Of a stretch of 64,000 nt of DNA, positions 10,447 through 20,314 are shown one piece after another. Location of the stretch: NCBI GenBank assembly GCA_016868585.1, contig VGGR01000003.1, forward strand, positions 62,001 through 126,000, in the 5' to 3' direction. The notes beneath the pieces were generated by a model. It was not told where the DNA came from. It saw nothing but the letters and a program-made list of their open reading frames with translations, and did no database searches. The position numbers and the translations under genes are program-made. Source of the stretch: Bacteroidota bacterium. GTDB lineage: Bacteria > Bacteroidota > Bacteroidia > Chitinophagales > Chitinophagaceae. Numbering within the stretch: the first letter of the stretch is position 1; every line of letters starts with the position of its first letter.

Positions 10447-11730
10447 TTAGTCTTGTATGGCCTGATACACCATGGCCCTGAATTTTTCTACCATTTCTCC
10501 TTTTGTGGTACCCTGTAATTGTCTGTAAAACAAGTACACCATTTTTTCTTGAGGATCTACCCAGTACGAAGTGGCAAAGGCTCCTCCCCAGGCATAAGTG
10601 CCTGTGTTGGCAGGAGTTAGTCCCTGGCTTTTATCTGTGATAATGGAAAATCCTAAACCAAACTTGTGCTGATTGCTATAAGATACGTCACCAATTTGAT
10701 TGGTGATCATCATATCTACGGTATTTCTGCCCAGTATACGTTTACCATTATAGATTCCCCCATTCAGTAACATTTGCAAAAAGATGGCATAATCTTCAAT
10801 GGTTGAAGAGAGTCCTGCTCCTCCTGAGTAATACGTGCTTTTCTCCAGCGGATAACCCGGAGTAACGGTTAGGCCGTTAAGTAAATTGCCAACCGACTTT
10901 TCCAATTTTCCATCGGGCATCTCTCGATATAGTTTTACTAATCGATCTGCTTTTGCAGCGGGTAAGTGAAAATACGTGTCCTTCATTCCCAGTGGTTCAA
11001 ATAGTTGCTCTTTAAAAAATTGATCCAATGATTTGCCAGAGATCTGTTCTACTAAACAACCCAATAGGTCAGTATTCAAGCCATAGGTCCAGCGCTCACC
11101 GGGCTGATGCATCAGGGGAAGTTTACCCAGTCGATTCATGGCACTTAAGAGATCATCATTCACAACACCAATACCAGCTGTTAAATTGGCTTTGGCATAA
11201 ATAGCATTAGCTTCCTTGGATCCGATTTGTGCGTATCCTAATCCTGAAGTGTGCGTTAATAATTGACGAATAGTAATTTCAGATTTAGCAGGAACCGTTG
11301 TGTAAGTGGTATCTGCTTCATTGAAGGTGGCCAATACTTGCTGCTTACGAAAAGCGGGCAGGTATTTTGAAACAGGGTCGTCCAATAATAATTTCCCTTG
11401 TTCGAATAATTGCATGATAGCAACGCTGGTAATGGCCTTTGTTTGTGAAGCGATCCGAAAAATATCATCCTTTTTCATGGGTAATTTTGCCTCCCTGTCA
11501 TTATAGCCAACTGCTTTGTGATATACAATTTTTCCATTGCGTGCAATCAGTACTGTTCCGCCTTGCATCCATCCTTTTTCTACCCATTCATTCAAACGAG
11601 TATCCAACACCTTTAAGCGTTCTGCCGAAAACCCACCAGCCTGAGGAGCCGACACAACTTCTAATTGTTGAGACCAGCCAGAGGTAATTAGTGTAACCCA
11701 TAGAAGTAGAACAACAGATAAATTTTTCAT
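10447..11730 (-). CDS. Serine hydrolase, beta-lactamase class C/penicillin-binding family, secreted
   Basis: RIASQTKAITSVAIMQL (SxxK), TYGLNTDLLG (YxN), signal peptide MKNLSVVLLLWVTLITSGWSQQ. ORF extends to 11745; ATG at 11730 preferred. Confidence 0.88.
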   Translation of the reverse strand: MKNLSVVLLLWVTLITSGWSQQLEVVSAPQAGGFSAERLKVLDTRLNEWVEKGWMQGGTVLIARNGKIVYHKAVGYNDREAKLPMKKDDIFRIASQTKAITSVAIMQLFEQGKLLLDDPVSKYLPAFRKQQVLATFNEADTTYTTVPAKSEITIRQLLTHTSGLGYAQIGSKEANAIYAKANLTAGIGVVNDDLLSAMNRLGKLPLMHQPGERWTYGLNTDLLGCLVEQISGKSLDQFFKEQLFEPLGMKDTYFHLPAAKADRLVKLYREMPDGKLEKSVGNLLNGLTVTPGYPLEKSTYYSGGAGLSSTIEDYAIFLQMLLNGGIYNGKRILGRNTVDMMITNQIGDVSYSNQHKFGLGFSIITDKSQGLTPANTGTYAWGGAFATSYWVDPQEKMVYLFYRQLQGTTKGEMVEKFRAMVYQAIQD

Positions 11731-11772
11731 ATTGAAAAGATACAATTTTGTTTGCAGTTTTTTACGCTGTGG

Positions 11773-12537
11773 TTATTGATCCAGCAAATCTTCTTCCTCC
11801 CAAACCAGTGGTGGCAATCCTCTCTTGTACCGATAGAGACTTTGTTTGATGTACAATCTAAATTCATAATCACCGGAGAGCTTGGTAAATAAGTAAGAGG
11901 GCCTGAATAAGTCCATGAATCTTTCCAGTTCGGCACCTTCTAATAATGTTAATCGACGAATCAAGGCTTTATTAAACCGATAGTCAATAAATTTTTCTTG
12001 TTCTTCCAGTAAAAGCCGTTGTTGAAAGCTCAGCAGACTCTTGTTTCGACGAAATCGAAACATGTTGATTAGTTCGTTCACATCCAGCCCCACTGCTGCC
12101 CCATATTGCGGCGTAATAATTTTAAGACCTGGTTTTGCATAATTAAAAATTTTCGCATATTCCTGTCGGTTGCGAATGGAGTCTAATTTGTAATTACGCG
12201 GAAATACCTTCACCTCTCGAAGCACCGGAATGCTGATCTGTAATGAGATATCAAACTGCATGGGGTTTGCAATTTTTATGACCGGAAATTTCATGGTGGG
12301 TTTATTCAAATAGCTAAACCAAATGGAATCTCGATCGGAAACCCGAATTTGATAGTAACCATCTGTATTGGTCACAGCGCCATCGCCCCCTGTGGAGAGC
12401 ACGCTCACTAATTCAAGAGGAAAATTGCGTGAGCTGTCGTACACCACTCCTTTGATCAAATAAGACTGTGCAACACTACTGTTGGCTCCAGACAGGAGGA
12501 TCCATCCAAGTAACATATAATGTTGCAGTCTGCTCAT
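11773..12537 (-). CDS. Carboxypeptidase regulatory-like domain protein, secreted, function unknown
   Basis: Signal peptide then YLIKGVVYDSSRNFPLELVSVLSTGGDGAVTNTDGYYQIRV, a CarboxypepD_reg-like repeat. Confidence 0.65.
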   Translation of the reverse strand: MSRLQHYMLLGWILLSGANSSVAQSYLIKGVVYDSSRNFPLELVSVLSTGGDGAVTNTDGYYQIRVSDRDSIWFSYLNKPTMKFPVIKIANPMQFDISLQISIPVLREVKVFPRNYKLDSIRNRQEYAKIFNYAKPGLKIITPQYGAAVGLDVNELINMFRFRRNKSLLSFQQRLLLEEQEKFIDYRFNKALIRRLTLLEGAELERFMDLFRPSYLFTKLSGDYEFRLYIKQSLYRYKRGLPPLVWEEEDLLDQ

Positions 12538-12546
12538 TTGCCTTGA

Positions 12547-13122
12547 TCAATCTGATTGAGCTAAAATTTCCTTTTCAATCACTAATGGGTAGTGCAAATG
12601 TTCCAGTTCATGCACTCTATTTGCTAAACTCTCCGGAGTATCTGATGGCAGAACCGGACAGGTGGCTTGAAAGATGGTTGCACCATGATCGTATTGTTCG
12701 TCAACATAGTGTATGGTAATACCTGTTTCTTTTTCCGAAGCAGCTAATACAGCACGGTGCACCGCTTGGCCGTACATCCCCTTTCCGCCATAGTTAGGTA
12801 GTAAAGCGGGATGAATGTTAACAATTCTTTTTTCCCAGTGTTTGCTTAGGGTTGCAGGGATTTTCCAAAGAAAACCAGCCAATATTATCCAATCAATTCC
12901 TGCTGTTTGCAATTCGGATACATAGCCATCCCCTTTTAAAAACCGCTCTCTTTCGAGCAATAATATGGGTACTGAATATTCGTTTGCAAAATTCAATACG
13001 CCTGCCTGGGGTTTGTTTGAAACAATCAACCCTACCTTAACTTTATGACTGAATTGAAAATGAGCAAGCATTTTTTGCGCATTACTTCCAGTACCTGAAG
13101 CAAAGATGGCGATGCGTTTCAT
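12547..13122 (-). CDS. purN: Phosphoribosylglycinamide formyltransferase
   Basis: MKRIAIFASGTGSNAQKML, IVNIHPALLPNYGGKGMYG, ETGITIHYVDEQYDHGATIFQ. ATG at 13122 preferred over ORF-track 13164. Confidence 0.94.
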   Translation of the reverse strand: MKRIAIFASGTGSNAQKMLAHFQFSHKVKVGLIVSNKPQAGVLNFANEYSVPILLLERERFLKGDGYVSELQTAGIDWIILAGFLWKIPATLSKHWEKRIVNIHPALLPNYGGKGMYGQAVHRAVLAASEKETGITIHYVDEQYDHGATIFQATCPVLPSDTPESLANRVHELEHLHYPLVIEKEILAQSD

Positions 13123-13160
13123 TTCACAAAGATGTAGAATGCCGGTTGAACCTTTTTTGT

Positions 13161-13442
13161 TCAACGCAAAAAGCCCATTTTTTGGCCCAACTTTTTGATA
13201 TAGGAACGAAAAAAACGAAACTGTCCAAAAGGGATACTAATCACCAGGACCATCAAAGGCCATAATGCCGTTACAATAAGGATGTAAAGAATAGCCCAGA
13301 TCCAATCCTGTTGTGGGGCTAAAAAATTCATGATTTTTTTAGCGACCCATCCGGTTGTGCTTCCTCCGATGGCAAACGTGCACAGAATCAACCCCAATTG
13401 AAGGGGCCCTACTTTCCATTTTTTACGCAAACGCTCAAACAT
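13161..13442 (-). CDS. Small two-helix membrane protein, function unknown (DUF6787-like)
   Basis: 93 aa with two hydrophobic segments; compact Bacteroidota-style protein next to purN. Family assignment from memory only. Confidence 0.6.
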   Translation of the reverse strand: MFERLRKKWKVGPLQLGLILCTFAIGGSTTGWVAKKIMNFLAPQQDWIWAILYILIVTALWPLMVLVISIPFGQFRFFRSYIKKLGQKMGFLR

Positions 13443-13523
13443 ATGATTGCACCCGGTTTTTTTAGGGCGTAAAGGTCTCTAAAAATAACTTTCACCCCCT
13501 TTTTTTCATCTTTGAAAACGGGT

Positions 13524-13584
13524 TTTTGCAGATTTTTACCATTTCATGACAGGTAAATTTTGTTTTGCAATCAACCCTGCAAAA
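13524..13584. repeat. Nested inverted repeats upstream of the act operon
   Basis: Outer TTTTGCAG (13524-13531)/CTGCAAAA (13577-13584); inner TTTACC (13535-13540)/GGTAAA (13552-13557), read directly. Confidence 0.7.
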
Positions 13585-13655
13585 TCCCTTGAATCGCAGC
13601 AGAGGTAGCGATAAAAAAAAGTAAAACTCTCTGCATTTTTGAAGGCTACAACACG

Positions 13656-13663
13656 TAACTTTG
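13656..13663 (+). promoter_or_regulatory. -7 box TAACTTTG upstream of actA
   Basis: Matches TAnnTTTG; a TTTG lies only 14 nt upstream, so -33 spacing is poor. Confidence 0.35.
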
Positions 13664-13711
13664 CGCGCGAGAATTATTATTTTTCCACATTTCAGCATAA
13701 TCGCGTTTATA

Positions 13712-14983
13712 ATGTCAATCAAACAATTTGCAACGCATCTATTTTGCTTCCTTTCTTCCTTTTTGGTTTTCTCTGTTACAATTTCAAATGCACAGGATGC
13801 TGCAGCAGGGAAAACTATGTACATGAGCAAGTGCGCCTCTTGCCACAATGTGCTCAAAAAGGGAACGGGTCCTGCATTGGCCGGATTGGAAGAGCGCCAC
13901 AAATGGGCCGACCATAAGGAATTGCTTGCCTGGATCAATAATCCTGCGGCATACATGGCCAAGGATCCATACACGCAGGGATTGAAAGCGGAGTATGGCT
14001 CCATGATGACAGGATTTACAGATGTTACCCTACAAGATGTTGAAAATATAGTTGCTTATGTAAATGAGGCCGCAAAACCAGCACCGGCACCAGCTGCTGG
14101 AGGTGATGAAGTAATAGAAAATGGCAGCGGAAATTCAATATTATTTGGGATCGTCTCCTTGCTTCTTAGTGTGATTGCTTTGATCCTAATGCAGGTGAAC
14201 AGTAGCCTGAGAAAAATTTCTGATCAAGCAGAAGGCGTAATTACACCGACAGCTATACCATTCTGGCGCAATAAAACTTACATCACATTGATTTCCATAG
14301 GTTTATTTGTTTTTGGTGGTTATATGGTGGCCAAGGGTGCAATTGGTTTGGGTAATCAGAAAGATTATCAGCCTGTGCAGCCAATTTACTACTCTCACAA
14401 AGTACACGCGGGTATCAATCAGGTCAATTGCTTATACTGCCACGGAAGTGCAGAACAGAGCAAACATGCAGCCATTCCTTCAGTGAACACTTGTATGAAT
14501 TGCCACAAAGCCATCCAGGTTTATGAAAAAGGACCCAAACTGTTTGATGAAGATGGGAATGAAATTGACGGAACTGCTGAGATTCAGAAATTATATGAAT
14601 ATGCCGGGTTTGATCCTAACCAACCCAACAAGTGGGATCCTTCCATGATCAAGAAGCCAATCGAGTGGGTTAAGATTCATAACCTTCCCGACTATGTTTA
14701 TTTCAATCACTCGCAGCACGTAAACGCCGGTAAGGTTCAATGCCAGAGCTGTCATGGTGCAATCAATGAGATGAACGAGGTAAAACAAGTGGCTGAATTG
14801 AGCATGGGATGGTGTATTAATTGCCATCGCGAGACAAACGTTCAATTCAACTACGATAGCACAAAAGGTAATCAATTCTATAGTATTTACGAAAAGTTTC
14901 ATAGTGATTTAAAATCCGGGAAAATGGATAGTGTTAAAGTAAAGGATATCGGCGGTCTGGAGTGTCAAAAATGTCACTATTAA
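13712..14983 (+). CDS. actA: Alternative complex III subunit ActA (multiheme c-type cytochrome, with N-terminal monoheme domain)
   Basis: Six CxxCH motifs (CASCH, CLYCH, CMNCH, CQSCH, CINCH, CQKCH), signal peptide, internal TM segments; first gene of the act cluster. ATG at 13712 preferred over ORF-track 13661. Confidence 0.93.
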   Translation: MSIKQFATHLFCFLSSFLVFSVTISNAQDAAAGKTMYMSKCASCHNVLKKGTGPALAGLEERHKWADHKELLAWINNPAAYMAKDPYTQGLKAEYGSMMTGFTDVTLQDVENIVAYVNEAAKPAPAPAAGGDEVIENGSGNSILFGIVSLLLSVIALILMQVNSSLRKISDQAEGVITPTAIPFWRNKTYITLISIGLFVFGGYMVAKGAIGLGNQKDYQPVQPIYYSHKVHAGINQVNCLYCHGSAEQSKHAAIPSVNTCMNCHKAIQVYEKGPKLFDEDGNEIDGTAEIQKLYEYAGFDPNQPNKWDPSMIKKPIEWVKIHNLPDYVYFNHSQHVNAGKVQCQSCHGAINEMNEVKQVAELSMGWCINCHRETNVQFNYDSTKGNQFYSIYEKFHSDLKSGKMDSVKVKDIGGLECQKCHY

Positions 14984-15013
14984 AATTATTTGAACCCACC
15001 AACTAAGGAAATT

Positions 15014-18000
15014 ATGAGCCAAAAAAAGTACTGGCAGAGCTTCGGGGAGGTCAATGAAAGCGAAAGCTTCAAAAAACAACACCAGGATGAATTCCGGGAA
15101 GAGTTACCCTTTGAAGGATTTGATGATAAAGGCCTTCTTGATGCCAAGGCACCCCGCCGGGATTTTTTAAAATACCTGGGGTTTAGTACTGCCGCTGCCA
15201 GCTTGGCCGCCAGTTGCACCATTCCGGTAAAAAAAGCCATTCCCTTTGCTAATCGCCCCGAGAATATCATTCCAGGTGTGGCTCAATATTATGCTACCAC
15301 TTTTGTGCAGGAGGGTGATGTGGTTCCCGTGTTAGCTAAGGTTAGAGACGGACGTCCTATCAAAATAGATGGGAATGATCGTTATGCATTTACAGGAGGC
15401 GGAACTTCAGCTCGCGTTCAGGCTTCTGTTTTAGACCTGTATGATACGCACCGCCTTCGCTTTCCTCAACAGAAGGCAGGCAATGGTGAAGAAGCTCGTT
15501 TTGAAGAGGTGCCTACGTATGAGCAAATGGATAAGTTGGTGGCAGATGCCATCAAAGCTGCTGGTGGTTCAACTGTGTTGTTGACCAGCACCATAAATTC
15601 TCCTTCTACCAAAGCAATTATTGCTGCATATCCGGGATTACGACATGTACAATATGATGCCGTTTCTTTCAGCGGCATGTTGTTAGCCAATGAAGCAACA
15701 GGTTTTGGACGTCGTTTGCCTTCTTATGAATTCAATGCTGCAAAAGTGATTGTGAGTTTAGGGGCTGACTTCTTAGGGTCCTGGTTAAGTCCTGTTGAGT
15801 TTGCAAAAGGCTATGCAGCCGGACGCAAGATCGACGAGACAAATCCGGTCATGAGCAAGCACTACCAATTTGAAGGGTACTTAAGTTTGACCGGTTCCAG
15901 CGCTGACGAAAGATTTGTGTGCCGTCCTTCTGAAACCGGTATGGTGGCACATGCGCTGTTGAGTGCAGTAAGTGGAAAAGGTGTAGAGGGAATCAAGGAT
16001 ACCAAATTAAAAGCGGGAATTGAAAAAGCGGCGGCTGATCTTCGTAAGCATGCAGACGCTTCTTTAGTGATCTGCGGAAGCAATGATACTAACACACAGA
16101 TTGTAGTTAATGCAATCAATCAAGCCATTGGTGCTTACGGAAAAACAATCGATTGGGGAAAGTCAGTTAATTACCGTGCCGGTATTGATGCTGAATTCGA
16201 ACAGTTGGTAAAGGATATGCAAGCGGGCTCAGTGGGTACACTACTTGTGTACGAAGCCAATCCGGTGTATACCTATCACAAGGCAGATGTATTCAAAGCC
16301 GCTTTGGAAAAAGTAAAAACAACCATTTCTTTCAGCGAACGAATGGATGAGACTACAGAACACTGTCAGTTCATTCTTCCTTCTAATCATTACCTGGAGA
16401 GCTGGGGCGATGCTTCTCCAAAAGCAGGCGTAACCAGTTTTATTCAACCTACTATTTATCCGCTTTTCAAAACAAGGGCTTTCCAAACTTCATTGTTGAA
16501 GTGGAGCGGAAACGATACCAGCTATGAAGAATATTTCAAGCAGTATTGGGTAGGGGAATTAGGGGCTGAAGCTTCTTTCAATACAGTATTACAAGAAGGG
16601 ATACAAGATAAAGCACTCCCTGTTTCGGCAGGATCTTATAGCAGTGCCGCATTGGCAGCCGCAGTGCAAGCAATCACTACTGCTCCCGCAATAAAAGGAA
16701 CCGAAATTGTGTTGTATCAAAAAGCTTCTATCGGAACCGGAACGGGTGCTACCAATCCTTGGCTACAAGAATTACCTGATGGTGTTTCAAAAGCCAGCTG
16801 GGGTAACTACGCATTGGTTAGCATGGCCATGGCTAAAGAGTTACTGGGCGTAAACTTGATCGATGGCACGGAGAAAGAAATAAATAATTACGAATTCTTT
16901 CCGCTAAAGCCTGTTATCAAAATAACAATGGGCGGGCAAGAAATGGAATTACCCGTTTTGATTATTCCGGGTATGCAGCCCAACACCATTGCCGTAGCAT
17001 TGGGATATGGCAGAAGCAAAAAGCTGGGCAGCACTTGTGCTGGCGTTGGGAAAAATGCTTACCTGTTTACTGCTCACTCCGGTAACGGTGTTTCTTATCA
17101 AGGTACAGTAACTGTAGCCGATGCAGGTCGTAAGGAAAAAGTGGCACAATCTCAGATCCACAACACCTATGAGAATCGGGTGGAAGTGGTGCGTGAAACC
17201 ACATTGGCTACAATGATCAAACATCCAAGTGTTATTCCTGATTACCGTAATCACCTTGAGGAATCTTATGGTAAAAGCAAGGATGGGAAAACAACTGACT
17301 TTCGCAAAGAAGGTACCCTTTATCCCATGCATGATCAGCCTGGTATTAAATGGGGGATGAATATTGACATGAATGCTTGTTATGGTTGCGGTGCTTGTGT
17401 GGTGGCCTGTCATGCAGAGAACAATGTTCCTGTTGTGGGAAAGAGCGAAGTACTGCGCTATCATGATATGCACTGGTTACGTATCGATCGTTATTTTGTT
17501 AGCGATGCTACAAATCCAGATGAACTGAAAGGTGTTGTTTTCCAACCCATGATGTGTCAGCATTGTGACAATGCTCCTTGTGAGAATGTTTGTCCGGTTG
17601 CTGCTACCAACCATAGCTCGGAGGGAATCAACCAGATGGCGTATAACCGTTGTATCGGCACTCGTTATTGTGCTAATAACTGCCCGTATAAAGTTCGTCG
17701 CTTCAACTGGGCGGATTATACTGGCGCTGACAGCTTTCCGAATAATCGTGATCAGCAATTGGTAGGTAAGCTGGATCCAGTGATAGAACAAATGAACGAT
17801 GAATTAACACGTATGGTGTTAAACCCAGATGTTACTGTTCGTTCTCGTGGGGTAATTGAAAAATGTTCTTTCTGCTTCCAACGTTTACAAGCTGCCAAAT
17901 TGGAGGCCAAAAAAGCAAATCGTCCTTTGCAGGATGGCGAAGCAAAAACAGCTTGTCAAACAGCTTGTGCTGCTAACGCCATTGTGTTTGGTAATGTAAA

Positions 18001-18211
18001 TGATCCGAATAGTGCTATCACTGAGGTTCGTGCTAACAATACAAATCGCAGTTACTATGTGCTGGAGCAACTACACGTGTTACCGAATGTAAGCTATCTG
18101 GCCAAAGTTCGCAACACGGATGAAGTATTGGAAGTAGAAGAACATCATGTTGCTCCTGCTGCACACGGGACTAAACATAAACCGGCTAAACCAGAAACCG
18201 CACATCATTAA
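15014..18211 (+). CDS. actB: Alternative complex III subunit ActB (molybdopterin-oxidoreductase-like + ferredoxin domains)
   Basis: RRDFLKYLGFSTAAASLAASC Tat-like signal; CYGCGACVVACHAENN, CQHCDNAPCENVCPVAAT, CIGTRYCANNCPYKVRRFN, CSFCFQRLQAAK Fe-S motifs. Confidence 0.95.
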   Translation: MSQKKYWQSFGEVNESESFKKQHQDEFREELPFEGFDDKGLLDAKAPRRDFLKYLGFSTAAASLAASCTIPVKKAIPFANRPENIIPGVAQYYATTFVQEGDVVPVLAKVRDGRPIKIDGNDRYAFTGGGTSARVQASVLDLYDTHRLRFPQQKAGNGEEARFEEVPTYEQMDKLVADAIKAAGGSTVLLTSTINSPSTKAIIAAYPGLRHVQYDAVSFSGMLLANEATGFGRRLPSYEFNAAKVIVSLGADFLGSWLSPVEFAKGYAAGRKIDETNPVMSKHYQFEGYLSLTGSSADERFVCRPSETGMVAHALLSAVSGKGVEGIKDTKLKAGIEKAAADLRKHADASLVICGSNDTNTQIVVNAINQAIGAYGKTIDWGKSVNYRAGIDAEFEQLVKDMQAGSVGTLLVYEANPVYTYHKADVFKAALEKVKTTISFSERMDETTEHCQFILPSNHYLESWGDASPKAGVTSFIQPTIYPLFKTRAFQTSLLKWSGNDTSYEEYFKQYWVGELGAEASFNTVLQEGIQDKALPVSAGSYSSAALAAAVQAITTAPAIKGTEIVLYQKASIGTGTGATNPWLQELPDGVSKASWGNYALVSMAMAKELLGVNLIDGTEKEINNYEFFPLKPVIKITMGGQEMELPVLIIPGMQPNTIAVALGYGRSKKLGSTCAGVGKNAYLFTAHSGNGVSYQGTVTVADAGRKEKVAQSQIHNTYENRVEVVRETTLATMIKHPSVIPDYRNHLEESYGKSKDGKTTDFRKEGTLYPMHDQPGIKWGMNIDMNACYGCGACVVACHAENNVPVVGKSEVLRYHDMHWLRIDRYFVSDATNPDELKGVVFQPMMCQHCDNAPCENVCPVAATNHSSEGINQMAYNRCIGTRYCANNCPYKVRRFNWADYTGADSFPNNRDQQLVGKLDPVIEQMNDELTRMVLNPDVTVRSRGVIEKCSFCFQRLQAAKLEAKKANRPLQDGEAKTACQTACAANAIVFGNVNDPNSAITEVRANNTNRSYYVLEQLHVLPNVSYLAKVRNTDEVLEVEEHHVAPAAHGTKHKPAKPETAHH

Positions 18212-18240
18212 TTCCTGAACCAACCCTATCAACCACTTCT

Positions 18241-19692
18241 ATGTCACTACTTAGATACGAATCACAGGTTAGAGCTCCGTTGATCGACGGTACAAAGGAC
18301 TATCATCAGATAACAGAGGATATCTGTCGTCCTGTAGAAAGTAAACCATCCCGCTTATGGTTGATTGGATTTTCTATATCTGTAGCCCTATTGCTTTTTG
18401 GTATTTTGTCTGTAACCATGGAGGTTATTTACGGAACGGGGCAATGGAATCTGAATCGTACTATTGGATGGGGTTGGGATATTACCAACTTTGTTTGGTG
18501 GATAGGTATCGGTCACGCCGGAACCCTGATTTCAGCCATCTTATTGTTGTTTCGTCAAGGATGGAGAACAGGGGTTAACAGAGCGGCGGAAGCGATGACC
18601 ATCTTTGCCGTTATGTGTGCAGGACAATTTCCTATCTTGCACATGGGTCGTGTATGGAACGCATTTTTTGTTTTGCCTTATCCAAACATACGTGGACCTC
18701 TTTGGGTGAACTTCAACTCACCACTCTTGTGGGACGTGTTTGCGATCTCTACTTACTTTACAGTTTCCTTATTATTCTGGTACTCTGGTTTGCTTCCCGA
18801 TTTGGCCACTTTGCGTGATCGTGCCAAGTTGAAATGGCGTAAAACTTTTTACGGAATTGCAGCATTTGGCTGGACGGGTTCCACCAAGCACTGGCAGCGC
18901 CACGAATCTCTTTTGTTGGTATTGGCCGGATTAAGCACACCACTAGTACTTTCTGTACACACTATCGTATCCTTTGACTTTGCCACTTCAGTGGTACCGG
19001 GCTGGCATACTACCATTTTCCCACCCTACTTTGTAGCGGGTGCCATCTTCTCCGGATTTGCCATGGTACAAACGCTAGTGCTTGTTATGCGTAAGGTATT
19101 ATCACTGGAAGAATATATCACAATAGAACACGTTGATGTGATGAACAAAGTAATTATATTGACAGGTTCCATTGTGGGGATTGCTTACTTGACGGAATTA
19201 TTTATGGCCTGGTACAGTGCGTTCGATTACGAGTGGTTTGCTTTTAAAGAAAATCGTTTAAATCTAAACAGTCCTTATGGATGGAGTTATTGGCTGATGA
19301 TGGGTTGTAACGTGCTATCTCCTCAAATTTTCTGGTTCCGCAAGATGCGTCGTAATCTATTGGTGACCTTCTTTATATCCATACTGGTTAACATCGGAAT
19401 GTGGTTTGAGCGGTTTGTGATCATCGTTACTTCTGTTTATCGCGATTATCTTCCTTCGTCCTGGAGCACCTATTACGTACCTACTATCTGGGAGGTTGGA
19501 TTTTACCTTGGCACCTTTGGGCTTTTCTTTACCTGCTATTTTCTTTTCTCTAAATACTTCCCTGTAATTGCCATTGCGGAAATCAAGCACATTCTAAAAC
19601 GTAGTGGAGAGAATTACAAGAGTAAGATGAGTAAAGAAGAGGAAGACACAGTCACACAATTTGGCGAACATCATTTGCACGATCATCATTAA
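18241..19692 (+). CDS. actC: Alternative complex III subunit ActC (NrfD-like quinol-binding membrane subunit)
   Basis: Polytopic; GWGWDITNFVWWIGIGHAGTLISAILLLFRQGWRTGVNRAAEAMT; position after actB. Confidence 0.94.
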   Translation: MSLLRYESQVRAPLIDGTKDYHQITEDICRPVESKPSRLWLIGFSISVALLLFGILSVTMEVIYGTGQWNLNRTIGWGWDITNFVWWIGIGHAGTLISAILLLFRQGWRTGVNRAAEAMTIFAVMCAGQFPILHMGRVWNAFFVLPYPNIRGPLWVNFNSPLLWDVFAISTYFTVSLLFWYSGLLPDLATLRDRAKLKWRKTFYGIAAFGWTGSTKHWQRHESLLLVLAGLSTPLVLSVHTIVSFDFATSVVPGWHTTIFPPYFVAGAIFSGFAMVQTLVLVMRKVLSLEEYITIEHVDVMNKVIILTGSIVGIAYLTELFMAWYSAFDYEWFAFKENRLNLNSPYGWSYWLMMGCNVLSPQIFWFRKMRRNLLVTFFISILVNIGMWFERFVIIVTSVYRDYLPSSWSTYYVPTIWEVGFYLGTFGLFFTCYFLFSKYFPVIAIAEIKHILKRSGENYKSKMSKEEEDTVTQFGEHHLHDHH

Positions 19693-19714
19693 TTAATCGC
19701 GCAACTTAAAGCAT

Positions 19715-20284
19715 ATGGCAAAAAAGAAATTTATTGTTGGCAATTTTACGGATGAAGCCGTGTTGTTTCCTGCCGTAAAAAAAGTACGTCGTGCCGGCTA
19801 CAAACTGCATGATGTATTTACGCCATTTCCTGTTCATGGTTTGGATAAGGAGATGGGATTACGTGATACCAGTTTACATACCGCGGGTTTTATCTATGGC
19901 ATTACCGGAACTTCCACTGCTGTTGGATTTATCACCTGGGCATTAACCATTGACTGGGCCATCAATTTTGGTGGTAAGCCTTATTTTTCACTTCCTGCAT
20001 GGATTCCGATAACCTTTGAGTTAACGGTATTGTTTGCGGCCGTGGGAATGGTGCTTACTTTTTGCTGGTTATGTCAATTGGCGCCTTTTGTTAAGAAACA
20101 TCATTTTAATCCTCGCTCTACCGATGACACCTTTGTGATGGCTATTGAATGCACCAGCGCAACCAATGAGGAAGAGGCGGTAAGGTTTTTACAAGCAGCG
20201 GGTGCTACCGATGTGAAAGTGGAAACAAAGGAAACAGGATGGTGGCTTGGTGATTATTCCAATGATAAAATGCGTTTTGCGTAA
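19715..20284 (+). CDS. actD: Alternative complex III subunit ActD (DUF3341)
   Basis: VRRAGYKLHDVFTPFPVHGLDKEMGL and two TM segments; cluster position. Confidence 0.92.
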   Translation: MAKKKFIVGNFTDEAVLFPAVKKVRRAGYKLHDVFTPFPVHGLDKEMGLRDTSLHTAGFIYGITGTSTAVGFITWALTIDWAINFGGKPYFSLPAWIPITFELTVLFAAVGMVLTFCWLCQLAPFVKKHHFNPRSTDDTFVMAIECTSATNEEEAVRFLQAAGATDVKVETKETGWWLGDYSNDKMRFA

Positions 20285-20314
20285 CAATAAGATTTAATCA
20301 TTCAAATCGAATCG

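Noticed and set aside
13492-14004. 170-aa minus-strand ORF over the actA 5' end
   Set aside because: Antisense to the actA signal peptide and first heme domain; no domain signal.
16949-17473. 174-aa antisense ORF in actB (also 17477-17791 and 15862-16119)
   Set aside because: Lies opposite the strongly supported actB reading frame; no recognisable motifs, composition looks like a shadow ORF.
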